Positions 33,766 through 41,630 of a stretch of DNA of 45,848 nucleotides are shown one piece after another. The position numbers and the translations under genes are program-made. The DNA lies in NCBI GenBank assembly GCA_038199035.1, contig JBBPZM010000029.1:1-45848 (forward strand), given 5' to 3'. The DNA is from DATAEY01 sp038199035 (GTDB taxonomy: Bacteria; Actinomycetota; Thermoleophilia; Solirubrobacterales; Solirubrobacteraceae). Every line of letters starts with the position of its first letter. The first letter of the stretch is position 1. The notes under the pieces were generated by a model, which had not been told where the DNA came from, did no database searches, and saw only the letters and a list, made by a program, of their open reading frames with translations.

Positions 33766-35214
33766 TCAGCCCCGGCGCACCCGCACCACGACCCGCGCGC
33801 CACGTGAGGGAATCATCGTGACGTTGCGGTGGACGGCGTGCTCGGGCTCGGGGTCGTCGGCCTCGAGGTCGAGGCGCCTGGCCATCGCCGCCAGGACGAC
33901 GCGCTGCTCGGCCATGGCCAGCGCGGCGCCAAGGCAGCGGCGGATTCCCCCACCGAAGGGAATCCACTCGTAGGTCCCGGGCTTGTGCCCCAGCCAGCGC
34001 TCGGGGCGGAAGGCGAAGGGCTCGGGATAGAGATCCTCGCGGTGGTGGACGAGCAGGATGCTCATGGTGATCGGCGTGCCCGCGTCGACGGCGTAGGGGC
34101 CGAGCCGCCAGGGCACGGTCACCCGCCGGCCGATGATGGGAATGACGGGCCGCGAGCGCATGCCCTCGGTGATGACCGCCTCGACGTACTCGGCCGCGTC
34201 CTCGTCGGCGCCGCGGACGGCCTCGCGGAGGCGGTCATAGGCGGAGGGGGCCCTCACGAGGCGCTCCCACGTCCAGGCCAGCGAGTTGGCGGTGGTCTCG
34301 TGACCGGCGAGGACAAGGGTCAGCAGCTCGTTGCGCAGCTCGCGATCGGTGAGTGCCTCGCCCTCCTCGGTGCGGGCGCGCAACAGGAGCGAGAGGATGT
34401 CGTGCTGGTCGTCGAGCGCGGCCATCCGGCGACGCTTGGCGATCACGGCGTAGGTCGGCCGGTCGAGGATGGCCATGCCGGCCCGCGTCAGCCCAACCGG
34501 CTCCTCGCGCCCGATGTTCATGAGCTCGGCGAGCTGGGCGGGCGGCCATGTCGACGCGGCGATCAGGGACCTGGTGGCCAATCGCAGGGCGTGCTCGGGC
34601 GAGCCCGCGCGTGGCCGCCCCTCCACCCCGAAGATGCCCGACATGATCACGTCGAGCGTGATGGCCTGCATGCGAGGCGCCAGCGCGAACGGGCGTCCGA
34701 CCGGCCAGCCGTCGATCTCGCGCTCGGCGGCCTCGGAGATCATCTCCGTGTAGCGCTCGACGGCCTCTCCGTGGAAGGGCGGGAGCAGTAGCTTGCGCTG
34801 GCGCATGTGCCGGGGGCCGACGGCGGTCAGCACCGAATCGGGGCCGACGACCGGACGCAGGGCGGACTCCCCGGTGAGCGACGGCGCCTCCTCCGGCTTG
34901 GCCGTGAACAGCGAGCGGACGTGGTCGGGATGGCTGGTGACCACCGGGCCGCCGGGGACCGTTCCGCGCGTGCGGAAGACCTCCCCCAGCTCGCGCCGCG
35001 CCCGGAACATGAACTGGATCTGGCGCTGGTTGACCCGCAGGACCTGCAGAGCGCGTGGGAGTGGGACGACCGGCGGCTTGGCCAGCGCCGCCGCATCCGC
35101 GGGCTCGAGCGGCCCGGCGGGGGAAGGAGGGGCCTGACCGATGAGGCCAGCGCCCGCCGCGTGGCCGGGTGGCGATGCGCTCTCGACAACCGCGGCGGAC
35201 ATGACCCCGATCAT
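33766..35214 (-). CDS. Cytochrome P450
   Basis: A 482-residue soluble P450. The I-helix oxygen-activation motif is LVLAGHETTANSLAWTWE (A-G-x-x-T-T). The ExxR motif is EGMRSRPVIP. The PERF-type segment is FRPERWLGH. The haem loop is PFGGGIRRCLGAALAMAE with the Cys ligand near 430. No transmembrane anchor is seen at the N-terminus, which is Ala/Pro-rich (about 1-50). Sequence style resembles CYP102/CYP110-like or broader actinobacterial monooxygenases; the substrate cannot be told. Ferredoxin and reductase partners are not adjacent. The ATG at 35214 was taken; another ATG follows four codons later. Confidence 0.95.
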   Translation of the reverse strand: MIGVMSAAVVESASPPGHAAGAGLIGQAPPSPAGPLEPADAAALAKPPVVPLPRALQVLRVNQRQIQFMFRARRELGEVFRTRGTVPGGPVVTSHPDHVRSLFTAKPEEAPSLTGESALRPVVGPDSVLTAVGPRHMRQRKLLLPPFHGEAVERYTEMISEAAEREIDGWPVGRPFALAPRMQAITLDVIMSGIFGVEGRPRAGSPEHALRLATRSLIAASTWPPAQLAELMNIGREEPVGLTRAGMAILDRPTYAVIAKRRRMAALDDQHDILSLLLRARTEEGEALTDRELRNELLTLVLAGHETTANSLAWTWERLVRAPSAYDRLREAVRGADEDAAEYVEAVITEGMRSRPVIPIIGRRVTVPWRLGPYAVDAGTPITMSILLVHHREDLYPEPFAFRPERWLGHKPGTYEWIPFGGGIRRCLGAALAMAEQRVVLAAMARRLDLEADDPEPEHAVHRNVTMIPSRGARVVVRVRRG

Positions 35215-35260
35215 GGTGTCATGGATCGGGGTAGAGGTCTAGCGGGCGGGCGGGTGGCCC

Positions 35261-35446
35261 TCATCCCCGGGTGGAGGGAGGGCCAGCGGCAGGCGCCGAG
35301 GTAGGGTGCTGGGCTCCGACGGCCGGCGAGAGCCGGACGTAGGGCTTGTCTCGGCGCGTGACGGTGATTTCCGCTCCCGAGCGAGCGACCTGCTCCATCC
35401 AGTAGCCGAAGTGCTCGCGGAACTCATGGGCGCCGATGTGCCGCAC
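35261..35446 (-). CDS. Orphan Phd/YefM-type antitoxin-like protein
   Basis: A 61-residue product starting at a GTG (35446) reads VRHIGAHEFREHFGYWMEQVARSG and then EITVTRRDKPYVRLSPA, the Phd/YefM DNA-binding fold. The tail (AVGAQHPTSAPAAGPPSTRG) is short and lacks a normal toxin-binding region. No toxin gene is adjacent; the minus-strand gene downstream is the P450. It lies 17 bp after tRNA-Ala and in the same frame as the nuclease that precedes the tRNA. It may be a remnant or a stand-alone regulator. Confidence 0.6.
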   Translation of the reverse strand: MRHIGAHEFREHFGYWMEQVARSGAEITVTRRDKPYVRLSPAVGAQHPTSAPAAGPPSTRG

Positions 35447-35463
35447 GGGCGGTTTCGCGAAAG

Positions 35464-35536
35464 TGGAGCTAGTGGGACTCGAACCCACGACCTTTCGGAT
35501 GCCATCCGAACGCTCTCCCAACTGAGCTATAGCCCC
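35464..35536 (-). tRNA. tRNA-Ala (GGC anticodon)
   Basis: The minus strand folds into a full cloverleaf. The acceptor GGGGCTA/TAGCTCC has the alanine-identity G3-U70 pair. The D-arm is GCTC/GAGC, the anticodon stem is TTCGG/CCGAA with loop ATGGCAT (anticodon GGC), and the T-arm is GTGGG/CCCAC. A73 is present; CCA is not encoded. An endonuclease reading frame runs straight into its 5' end. Confidence 0.96.
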
Positions 35537-35956
35537 CGCGAGATGAAAATCTGCCGCTAGGTTAATGCACGCCCGCTGCGCGTTGCGCGGAGGCTGGACG
35601 CGTAGGTGCAGGAAATGCCTGCCGAGAACCATCGACTCCGGCAAGAGGAAGCACCGGTCCAGAGCGGCACAATAGACGGCGAGAAGGTCGATTTCGCCTT
35701 CCTCGTAAGTCGACCTCACGTATCCGCCGGGAGTACATCGATTCCCGCCAAGGCGCACGCCGATCACCTCACCAGGGGGATCTAGCTGCCCCCACTTGCA
35801 TTGCACTCGCCAGAGCCGACCGCGGACCTCGAAGGCGAGATCGTAACGCGCGTGCTGGCTCACCGGCCGAAGGACATCAACGCCGAGGCGTATCGCGGCC
35901 GCCTCGATCTCCACCTCGGCGATCGCCCCCTTGAGGTTCGGATTTTCCACGAACAC
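35537..35956 (-). CDS. PD-(D/E)XK endonuclease (I-Ssp6803I-like), frame open into tRNA-Ala
   Basis: About 140 residues match the PD-(D/E)XK family that includes the intron-encoded nuclease I-Ssp6803I. Visible are KGAIAEVEIEAAAIRLG (catalytic Glu near 15), QHARYDLAFEVRGRLW (Asp) and RVQCKWG (the Q-x-K pair). EGEIDLLAVYCAALDRCFLLP and LRVQPPRNAQRACINLAADF follow. There is no stop before the tRNA. The frame continues GAIAQLGERSDGIRKV through the tRNA sense strand and closes only at 35261. I end the entry at the tRNA edge. The start is GTG at 35956 or 35950; it follows rsfS by 32 bp. A role as a tRNA-gene-targeting mobile nuclease is inference. Confidence 0.75.
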
Positions 35957-35988
35957 ATGTTCGTAACCGACCCGGACGGAACTCCGCC

Positions 35989-36345
35989 CTACACGCGCGC
36001 CCCCACGATCTCCCGCGCCGGGGCCTCGCCCCACAGCTGCTCGAGCCGGTAGAAGTCGCGCGTCTCGGGGGTGAAGACGTGGACGACGACGTCGAGGTAG
36101 TCCATGAGGATCCAGCGAGCCTCGGGCAGCCCCTCGACCCGGCGGGGATAAACCCGGTGGTCGTGCTTCAGGCCCTCGTGGATGCCGTCATGGATGGCTT
36201 TGACCTGGCGGTCCGAAGTGCCCGTGCAGATCAGGAACCAGTCCGTGTAACCGATCATCCCGCGCAGGTCCAGCGCGACGATGTCGCGGGCCTTCTTGTC
36301 GTCGGCGTAGAGCGCGATGGTGCGGGCGAGCTCCTCGCCGGTCAC
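35989..36345 (-). CDS. rsfS: Ribosomal silencing factor RsfS
   Basis: A 118-residue RsfS (Iojap), which binds ribosomal protein L14 on the 50S subunit and blocks subunit joining in starvation. Motifs are ALYADDKKARDIVALDLRG (about 11-29), TDWFLICTGTSDRQVKAI (about 34-51) and WILMDYLDVVVHVFTPETRDFYRLE near the end. Length is normal. The start at 36345 overlaps the nadD stop by 4 bp, giving the widespread nadD-rsfS pair in the obgE-proBA cluster. Confidence 0.95.
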   Translation of the reverse strand: MTGEELARTIALYADDKKARDIVALDLRGMIGYTDWFLICTGTSDRQVKAIHDGIHEGLKHDHRVYPRRVEGLPEARWILMDYLDVVVHVFTPETRDFYRLEQLWGEAPAREIVGARV

Positions 36346-36974
36346 CCGGGCACCGCCCTCTTCGTGGCCGTCGCCGTCGGCCGGTAGAGCCCGTGCTCGT
36401 CGATGTAGCGTGCGACGGCGTCCGGCACCAGGTCGCGGACGGGCGCGCCCTCGGCCATCCCTTGCCGCACCCCCGACGACGAGACGTCCACCCGCGGCAT
36501 GTCGAAGAAGACCACACGCTCGGCGCCCTCGAGTGAGGACACCGCCGCCTCCACCGCCTCGCGATCAGCCCCCTCGCGCTCGGCCACCGCGAACCACGCG
36601 AGGCGCAGGGCCTCCTCGGGCTCGCGCCAGCGGGGAAGGCTGACCGCCATGTCGCCGCCGGCGATGAAGAAGAGCTCGTCCTGGGGGCTGGCCTCGTGCA
36701 GTGCTTGCAGGGTATCGACGGTGTACGACGGGCCGCCGCGCTGGACCTCCAGCTTGGATACCTGAATCCGCTCGTCGCCGGCCGCGGCGGCGCGGCACAT
36801 GGCCAGGCGATGCTCGGGGCCCGGGTCCTCGCCGACCTCCTTGTGAGGCGGCAAGGCCACCGGCATGAGGACCAGCCGGTCAAGCGATAGCCCGGCGAGC
36901 GCCGCCTCGGCGCAGGCCAGATGTCCGATGTGCGGCGGGTTGAACGTCCCGCCCAAGATCCCTACGCGCGCCAA
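36342..36974 (-). CDS. nadD: Nicotinate-nucleotide adenylyltransferase
   Basis: A 210-residue NaMN adenylyltransferase of NAD biosynthesis. It has the nucleotidyltransferase motif GILGGTFNPPHIGHL (about 5-19) with the HxGH pair, and the C-terminal ISSSxxR-type motif VDVSSSGVRQGMAEG (about 165-179). Other family blocks are LMPVALPPHKEV and YTVDTLQAL. The start ATG at 36974 is 12 bp from proA, and the stop overlaps rsfS. The C-terminal tail (about 190-210) is variable. Confidence 0.95.
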   Translation of the reverse strand: MARVGILGGTFNPPHIGHLACAEAALAGLSLDRLVLMPVALPPHKEVGEDPGPEHRLAMCRAAAAGDERIQVSKLEVQRGGPSYTVDTLQALHEASPQDELFFIAGGDMAVSLPRWREPEEALRLAWFAVAEREGADREAVEAAVSSLEGAERVVFFDMPRVDVSSSGVRQGMAEGAPVRDLVPDAVARYIDEHGLYRPTATATKRAVPG

Positions 36975-36986
36975 GCTAGGTGGGCG

Positions 36987-38264
36987 CTAGGGCCGGGCGT
37001 GGCCCGAGCCCTCCACGAGGTACTTGTAGGTGCACAGCTCGCGCATGCCGATCGGCCCGCGCGCGTGCAGCTTCTGGGTGGAGTTGCCGATCTCCGCGCC
37101 CATCCCGAACTCGCCCCCGTCGGTGAAGCGGGTGGAGGCGTTGACGTAGACGCACGCTGCGTCCACCCCGAGCTGGAACGCCCGCACCGAGCGCGTCGAG
37201 CCGGTGACGATCGCCTCGGAGTGCCCGCTGCCGTGGGCGTTGACGTGATCGATCGCCTCGGCGGTCGAGTCGACCACCCCGATGGCCAGGACCATGGCCA
37301 GGAACTCGGTGTCCCAGTCCTCGTCGCTGGCTTCGATCAGGGTGTCGGCCAGCTCGCCGGCCGCCGCGCGGGCGCGCGCGTCGACCCGCAGCTCGACCCC
37401 CGCCTCTCGCAGGCTGCGCAGGACCCGGGGCAGGAAACGCGGCGCCACGTCGCGGTGCACGAGCAGCGTCTCGGCGGCATTGCACATGCTGGGACGCTGG
37501 GTCTTGGCGTTGACGACGATCGCCTCGGCGTCATCGAGGTCGGCGTCCGCGTCGACGTAGACGTGACAGTTGCCCGAGGCCGCGTAGATCACCGGCACGC
37601 TCGCAACCTCCTCGAGGGCGGCCTTCAGCCCCTCTCCCCCCCGCGGGATCACGAGGTCGACCACGCCCTCCTGGGTGGCCAGTTCGGTCAGCTCGTCGCG
37701 ACCGCCGCCGGCCACGAGGCCGACGCATCCGTCGGGCAGGCCCGCCGCCGTGACCGCCTCGGTGGCGATCGCCGCCAGCACGGCGTTGGAGTGGGCGGCC
37801 TGCGAGGACCCGCGCAGCACGATCGCGTTGCCCGACTTCAGCGCAAGCGCCGTGCAGTCGATCGTCACGTTGGGCCGAGCCTCGTAGACCACCGCGACGA
37901 CGCCGAGCGGAACCCGGACCCGCCGCAGCTCGAGGCCGTTGGCCAGGCGCGAGCCGTCGATGACCTCCCCCACCGGGTCGGGCAGGGACGCGATCTTGCG
38001 TACGCCGGCGGCCATGTCGGCTATCCGGGCCGGATCCAGGCGCAGGCGGTCGAGCAGGGCGGCGCTCAACCCGGCCGTGCGACCGGCCTCCATGTCGCGG
38101 GCGTTGGCCTCGACCACCTCGTCGGCGCGCTCCTCCAACGAGCGGGCGATCGCCCCCAGCGCCTCATCCTTGACCGCGGTTTCGAGCTGGGCGAGCTCAC
38201 GGGAGGCGCGCCGGGCGGCCAGGCAGACCTCGGCCACGGTCTCGGTTCGGACGGCCATGGGCAC
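36987..38264 (-). CDS. proA: Gamma-glutamyl phosphate reductase
   Basis: A 425-residue aldehyde-dehydrogenase-fold enzyme that reduces glutamyl-5-phosphate to the semialdehyde in proline synthesis. Markers are PLGVVAVVYEARPNVTIDCTAL (about 100-120), LRGSSQAAHSN, the catalytic Cys region AKTQRPSMCNAAETLL (about 253-268, Cys near 261) and the C-terminal NASTRFTDGGEFGMGAEIGNSTQKLHARGP. It lies 15 bp after proB, so proB-proA form one unit. Length and motifs are normal. Confidence 0.96.
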   Translation of the reverse strand: MPMAVRTETVAEVCLAARRASRELAQLETAVKDEALGAIARSLEERADEVVEANARDMEAGRTAGLSAALLDRLRLDPARIADMAAGVRKIASLPDPVGEVIDGSRLANGLELRRVRVPLGVVAVVYEARPNVTIDCTALALKSGNAIVLRGSSQAAHSNAVLAAIATEAVTAAGLPDGCVGLVAGGGRDELTELATQEGVVDLVIPRGGEGLKAALEEVASVPVIYAASGNCHVYVDADADLDDAEAIVVNAKTQRPSMCNAAETLLVHRDVAPRFLPRVLRSLREAGVELRVDARARAAAGELADTLIEASDEDWDTEFLAMVLAIGVVDSTAEAIDHVNAHGSGHSEAIVTGSTRSVRAFQLGVDAACVYVNASTRFTDGGEFGMGAEIGNSTQKLHARGPIGMRELCTYKYLVEGSGHARP

Positions 38265-38279
38265 AGGTTAGTCAGCCAC

Positions 38280-39371
38280 TCAGGCCAGCACGAAGTAGTC
38301 GCGGTGCACGGCCTCCTCGGTCGCCCGGGGCAGCAGGTCGCGCGCCTGCGCGGACTTGAGGCCCATGATCCGCCGCAGCTCGTGCGACGAGTAGTTGCAG
38401 ATCCCCTTGCCGATGAGCGCGCCGCCGTCTACGACCTCGACGGCGTCGCCGGCGTCCCACTCGCCGCTGAGGTCGACCACGCCCACCGGCAGCAGCGACG
38501 TGCCGCCCTCGCGCAGTGCACGGGCGGCCCCCTGGTCGACCACCACTCGGCCGTGGCTGGGCTTGGCGTACTTGAGCCACAGCTTGAAGCTCGAGTAGCG
38601 GGTCGCGCGAGGCGGGAAGCGGGTGCCCAGGGCCTCGCCGCGGACGACCGCGGCCACGGTCCCCGGCCTCAGCCCGCTGGCGATCACGGTCTCGATCCCC
38701 GCGGCCGTGGCCATCTCGGCGGCGACGACCTTCGAGCGCATGCCCCCCGAGCCAAGGGGCGAGGTGGCGTGGCCGATCTGAAGATAGTCGAGCGACTCGA
38801 AGTCCGTAACCTCTGGAATCAGCGCCGCCTCAGGATGCTCGCGGGGGTCGGCGGCGTGCAATCCGTCGGTGTCGGTGAGGAGGACGAGTCGCCGCGCCCC
38901 GATCAGCACCGCGACCTGGGCGGCCAGGAAGTCGTTGTCCCCGAACGAGATCTCGTCGGTTGTCGTGGTGTCGTTCTCGTTGATGACCGGGACGACGCGC
39001 CAGTCGAGCAGCCGGCGCAGCGTCTGGCGCGCGTTGAGGTAGTGGGTGCGCGCGCTCATGTCGAAGAACGTCAGCAAGACCTGGGCACTGGGCACGCCGT
39101 GCGAGCGCAGGAGCTCGTCGTAGACGCGGTAGAGCTTTCCCTGCCCCACGGCGCTCGCCGCCTGGAGCTCGTCCATGGCCCGCGGGCGCAGGGGAAGGTC
39201 GAGCAGGCGCATGCCCCGGGCGATCGCTCCGCTGGTGACCAGCAGGACCGCCCCCCCGGCCCGGTGCAGCTCGGCCACGTCCGCGCAGACCGCGGCCAGC
39301 ACGTCCGTCCGGGCCTCGCCGCTGTCGTCGGCGACGATGCTCGAGCCGAGCTTTACGACCGTCGTCCCCAT
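38280..39371 (-). CDS. proB: Glutamate 5-kinase with PUA domain
   Basis: A 363-residue glutamate kinase, the first and usually proline-inhibited step of proline synthesis. The kinase domain (1-260) starts TTVVKLGSSIVADDSGEA and has VLLVTSGAIARGM, VPVINENDTTTTDEISFGDND and LLTDTDGLHAADP. The PUA domain (about 275-360) carries LSGEWDAGDAVEVVDGG and NYSSHELRRIMG. I chose the ATG at 39371 (MGTTVVKLGSS), not the open frame 14 codons upstream, because it matches family starts. The next upstream gene is obgE. Confidence 0.95.
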   Translation of the reverse strand: MGTTVVKLGSSIVADDSGEARTDVLAAVCADVAELHRAGGAVLLVTSGAIARGMRLLDLPLRPRAMDELQAASAVGQGKLYRVYDELLRSHGVPSAQVLLTFFDMSARTHYLNARQTLRRLLDWRVVPVINENDTTTTDEISFGDNDFLAAQVAVLIGARRLVLLTDTDGLHAADPREHPEAALIPEVTDFESLDYLQIGHATSPLGSGGMRSKVVAAEMATAAGIETVIASGLRPGTVAAVVRGEALGTRFPPRATRYSSFKLWLKYAKPSHGRVVVDQGAARALREGGTSLLPVGVVDLSGEWDAGDAVEVVDGGALIGKGICNYSSHELRRIMGLKSAQARDLLPRATEEAVHRDYFVLA

Positions 39372-39448
39372 GGCGAGCCAGCTTAGGGGGCCTCGAAAAG
39401 CGCTGGACTCCACCTTGAAGCCGAAGGAGGCTCTGTACGGCCGGGGCT

Positions 39449-40753
39449 CTAGCCCGGATTCAGGTCGAAGGGGATCCCGGCGATCTCCACGTCGTCGCCT
39501 GCCTCGAAGCCCTCGGCCTCCAGCGCGGCGATGACCCCGACGCTGCGCAGCCGCCCCTCCAGGTAGGCCAGGGCCTCCTCGTTGTCGAGGTCGTAGCGTG
39601 CCAGCAGCCGCTCGACCCGCTCTCCGCTGACCCGGAAGCCGCGGTCGCTGACGCGCTCCACCGCGAAGCCGCGACCGCGGGCGGGGCGAAAGACGCGATG
39701 CGCGGCGAGCTCGGGCTCACGGGGCCCTAGCGCCGCGCGCGGCTCCCGCGGCTCGCGCACCGCGACGGGCACGCGCTGGGCCAGCAGCATGGTCAGCTCC
39801 TCGAGACCCTGGCCGGTGGCGCTCGAGGTCAGGACCACCGGCGTGGCCTCGCCCACCGTCACCGCCCAGGCCCTCGCCGCCTCCTGCGCCTCGTCCGCCG
39901 CGACCAGGTCGGCCTTGGAGAGCGCGACGACACGGGGAAGCGCAGCCAGGCGCGGGTCGTGGCGCTCGAGCTCGCGCTCGACTGTCTGGAAGTTGCTCTC
40001 GGGGGCCGAGCCGTCGACCGGCGCTACGTCGACCACGTGAACCAGCAGCCGCGTGCGCTCGACATGAGCCAGGAAGTCGTGACCGAGGCCGGCGCCCTGG
40101 CTGGCGCCCTCGATCAGCCCGGGAATGTCTGCGATCACCAGCTGACGGTCGTCGAGGTCCACCGTCCCGAGGACCGGCTCGAGCGTCGTGAAGGGATACG
40201 CGGCGACCTTGGGCTTGGCCCGCGTCAGGCGCGCCAGCAGCGACGACTTGCCGGCATTGGGCAGGCCGATCAGCCCGACGTCGGCCAGCAGCTTGAGCCG
40301 CAGCTCTATCCAGCCCTCCTCGCCGGGCAGGCCGCGCTCGGCGAACCGCGGCGCCTGGCGCACCGGACCGGCGAAGCGCTTGTTGCCCTTCCCCCCCGCC
40401 CCGCCCTGAGCCACCACCGCGCGGTGCCCGGGCTCCACCAGGTCGTGGCGCGCGCCGTCGAGGCCGATGACCTCGGTCCCGGGCGCGACGCGCAGGTCGA
40501 GATCGTCGCCGTCAGCGCCGTGGCGCTGGCCGCCCTCGCCGTGGCCGCCTCGCCCGGCCCTGTACTGGCGCCGGCGACGGAAGCCCTGCAGGTCGCGCAG
40601 CGAGTCGTCGCACACGAGGACCACGTCGCCTCCGCGCCCGCCATCGCCGCCGTCGGGCCCTCCCCGCGGCACGTGGGCCTCGCGGCGGAAGCTGGTGGCG
40701 CCGTCGCCTCCGGCCCCGGCCTCGACGTGGATCTTGGCTCGATCGTGGAGCAT
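39449..40753 (-). CDS. obgE: GTPase ObgE (CgtA)
   Basis: A 434-residue Obg GTPase acting in 50S assembly and stress response. The Gly-rich Obg fold (1-158) has SFRREAHVPRGGPDGGDGGRGGDVV and ApGGxGG-type stretches. The G domain has the P-loop GLPNAGKSSLLARLT (about 165-179), switch TTLEPVLG, DIPGLIEGA and SKAD. A C-terminal OCT domain (about 355-432) is present, as in many actinobacteria. The ATG at 40753 is preferred over the GTG two codons upstream because of the AGGCAGGTG ribosome site. That site abuts a 17-bp inverted repeat (40762-40812). Confidence 0.95.
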   Translation of the reverse strand: MLHDRAKIHVEAGAGGDGATSFRREAHVPRGGPDGGDGGRGGDVVLVCDDSLRDLQGFRRRRQYRAGRGGHGEGGQRHGADGDDLDLRVAPGTEVIGLDGARHDLVEPGHRAVVAQGGAGGKGNKRFAGPVRQAPRFAERGLPGEEGWIELRLKLLADVGLIGLPNAGKSSLLARLTRAKPKVAAYPFTTLEPVLGTVDLDDRQLVIADIPGLIEGASQGAGLGHDFLAHVERTRLLVHVVDVAPVDGSAPESNFQTVERELERHDPRLAALPRVVALSKADLVAADEAQEAARAWAVTVGEATPVVLTSSATGQGLEELTMLLAQRVPVAVREPREPRAALGPREPELAAHRVFRPARGRGFAVERVSDRGFRVSGERVERLLARYDLDNEEALAYLEGRLRSVGVIAALEAEGFEAGDDVEIAGIPFDLNPG

Positions 40754-40761
40754 GGGCACCT

Positions 40762-40812
40762 GCCTGATCGCACCAGCCGGTTCCGGTACCCAGAAGGCTG
40801 GTGCGATCAGGC
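40762..40812. repeat. Perfect 17-bp inverted repeat directly before obgE
   Basis: GCCTGATCGCACCAGCC (40762-40778) and its exact complement (40796-40812) enclose a 17-base loop. The structure lies between the divergent obgE and SDR starts, ending 9 bp before the obgE ATG and next to its ribosome site. It could be an RNA hairpin controlling obgE, an operator, or a scar of the cassette insertion. Confidence 0.85.
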
Positions 40813-40897
40813 CTTCACCTTCCTACTGTGCCACCCAGGCCAGACCGTCGACGGCGAGACCCCCGACCGCCCGACCCTTCCACGAGAGGACAGCACC

Positions 40898-41575
40898 ATG
40901 CCCGACCCCGTCTTCCTCATCACCGGCGCCTCGAGCGGCATCGGCGCCGCCACCGCCCGCGCCGCCGGCCAGGACGGCCACCGCGTCGTCCTGGCCGCTC
41001 GCTCACGCGACAAGCTGGAGTCGCTGGCCGAGGAGCTCGGTGGACCCGACCGGGCCCTCGCTGTTCCCTGCGACGTGACCGAGTGGGGGGACCAGGAGGC
41101 GCTGGTGCGCCGAGCGCTAGACGCTTTCGGCCGCATCGACGTCGCCTTCGCCAACGCGGGCTTCGGCGCCAAGCGCGGCTTCCTCGAGGAGACGCCGGAC
41201 TTCTGGCGCGAGATGGTCCTGACCAACGTCTACGGCGCCGCTCTGACCATCCGCGCGACCATGGAGGCGCTCAAGGAGTCCCGCGGGCACCTCCTCCTCA
41301 CGGGCTCGGTGGCCGGGCGCATCGCCATGCCCGGGTCGCTGTACTCGAGCACCAAGTGGGCGGTGACCGGCATGGCCCAGTCCGTGCGCAGGGAGCTCGA
41401 GGGGACCGGCGTGCGCGTCACCCTCGTCGAGCCGGGGATGGTCGACACGCCCTTCTTCGACGACGGTGCGCCGCACGGCCTGAAGCCCGAGGACATCGCC
41501 CGGGCGGTCGTCTACGCGGTCAGCCAGCCGCCGGAGGTCGAGGTGGCCGACGTGATGGTGCGGCCGGTGAGGTAA
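40898..41575 (+). CDS. SDR-family oxidoreductase
   Basis: A 225-residue classical short-chain dehydrogenase. It has ITGASSGIGAATARAAGQ (cofactor motif, about 7-24), FANAGFGAKRGF (NNAG-type variant NAG near 85-90), the catalytic Ser in LLLTGSVAGRI and YSSTK (about 148-152). VEPGMVDTPFF follows. The short, open C-terminus differs from FabG-like members, so it is more like the DltE/YdfG-type subgroup. The ATG at 40898 lies 20 bp after a GAGAGGA ribosome site. It is the first gene of a three-gene plus-strand cassette. Confidence 0.9.
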   Translation: MPDPVFLITGASSGIGAATARAAGQDGHRVVLAARSRDKLESLAEELGGPDRALAVPCDVTEWGDQEALVRRALDAFGRIDVAFANAGFGAKRGFLEETPDFWREMVLTNVYGAALTIRATMEALKESRGHLLLTGSVAGRIAMPGSLYSSTKWAVTGMAQSVRRELEGTGVRVTLVEPGMVDTPFFDDGAPHGLKPEDIARAVVYAVSQPPEVEVADVMVRPVR

Positions 41576-41615
41576 AGCCTCGCAGGGAGCGAAGCTGAAC
41601 GAGTCTCTACTTGAT

Positions 41616-41621
41616 TAGAAT
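41616..41621 (+). promoter_or_regulatory. Possible -10 (TAGAAT) for a leaderless tetR transcript
   Basis: TAGAAT lies 9 bp before the GTG at 41631, in an AT-rich island of a GC-rich context. With no room for a ribosome site after a start point 6-7 bp downstream, the message would be leaderless. A -35 was not clear. Confidence 0.4.
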
Positions 41622-41630
41622 GGGATTCGG

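Noticed and set aside
35464..35536. Peptide GAIAQLGERSDGIRKV as a real protein domain
   Set aside because: It is the translation of the tRNA-Ala sense strand, a known annotation artefact. Only the lack of a stop before it is noteworthy.
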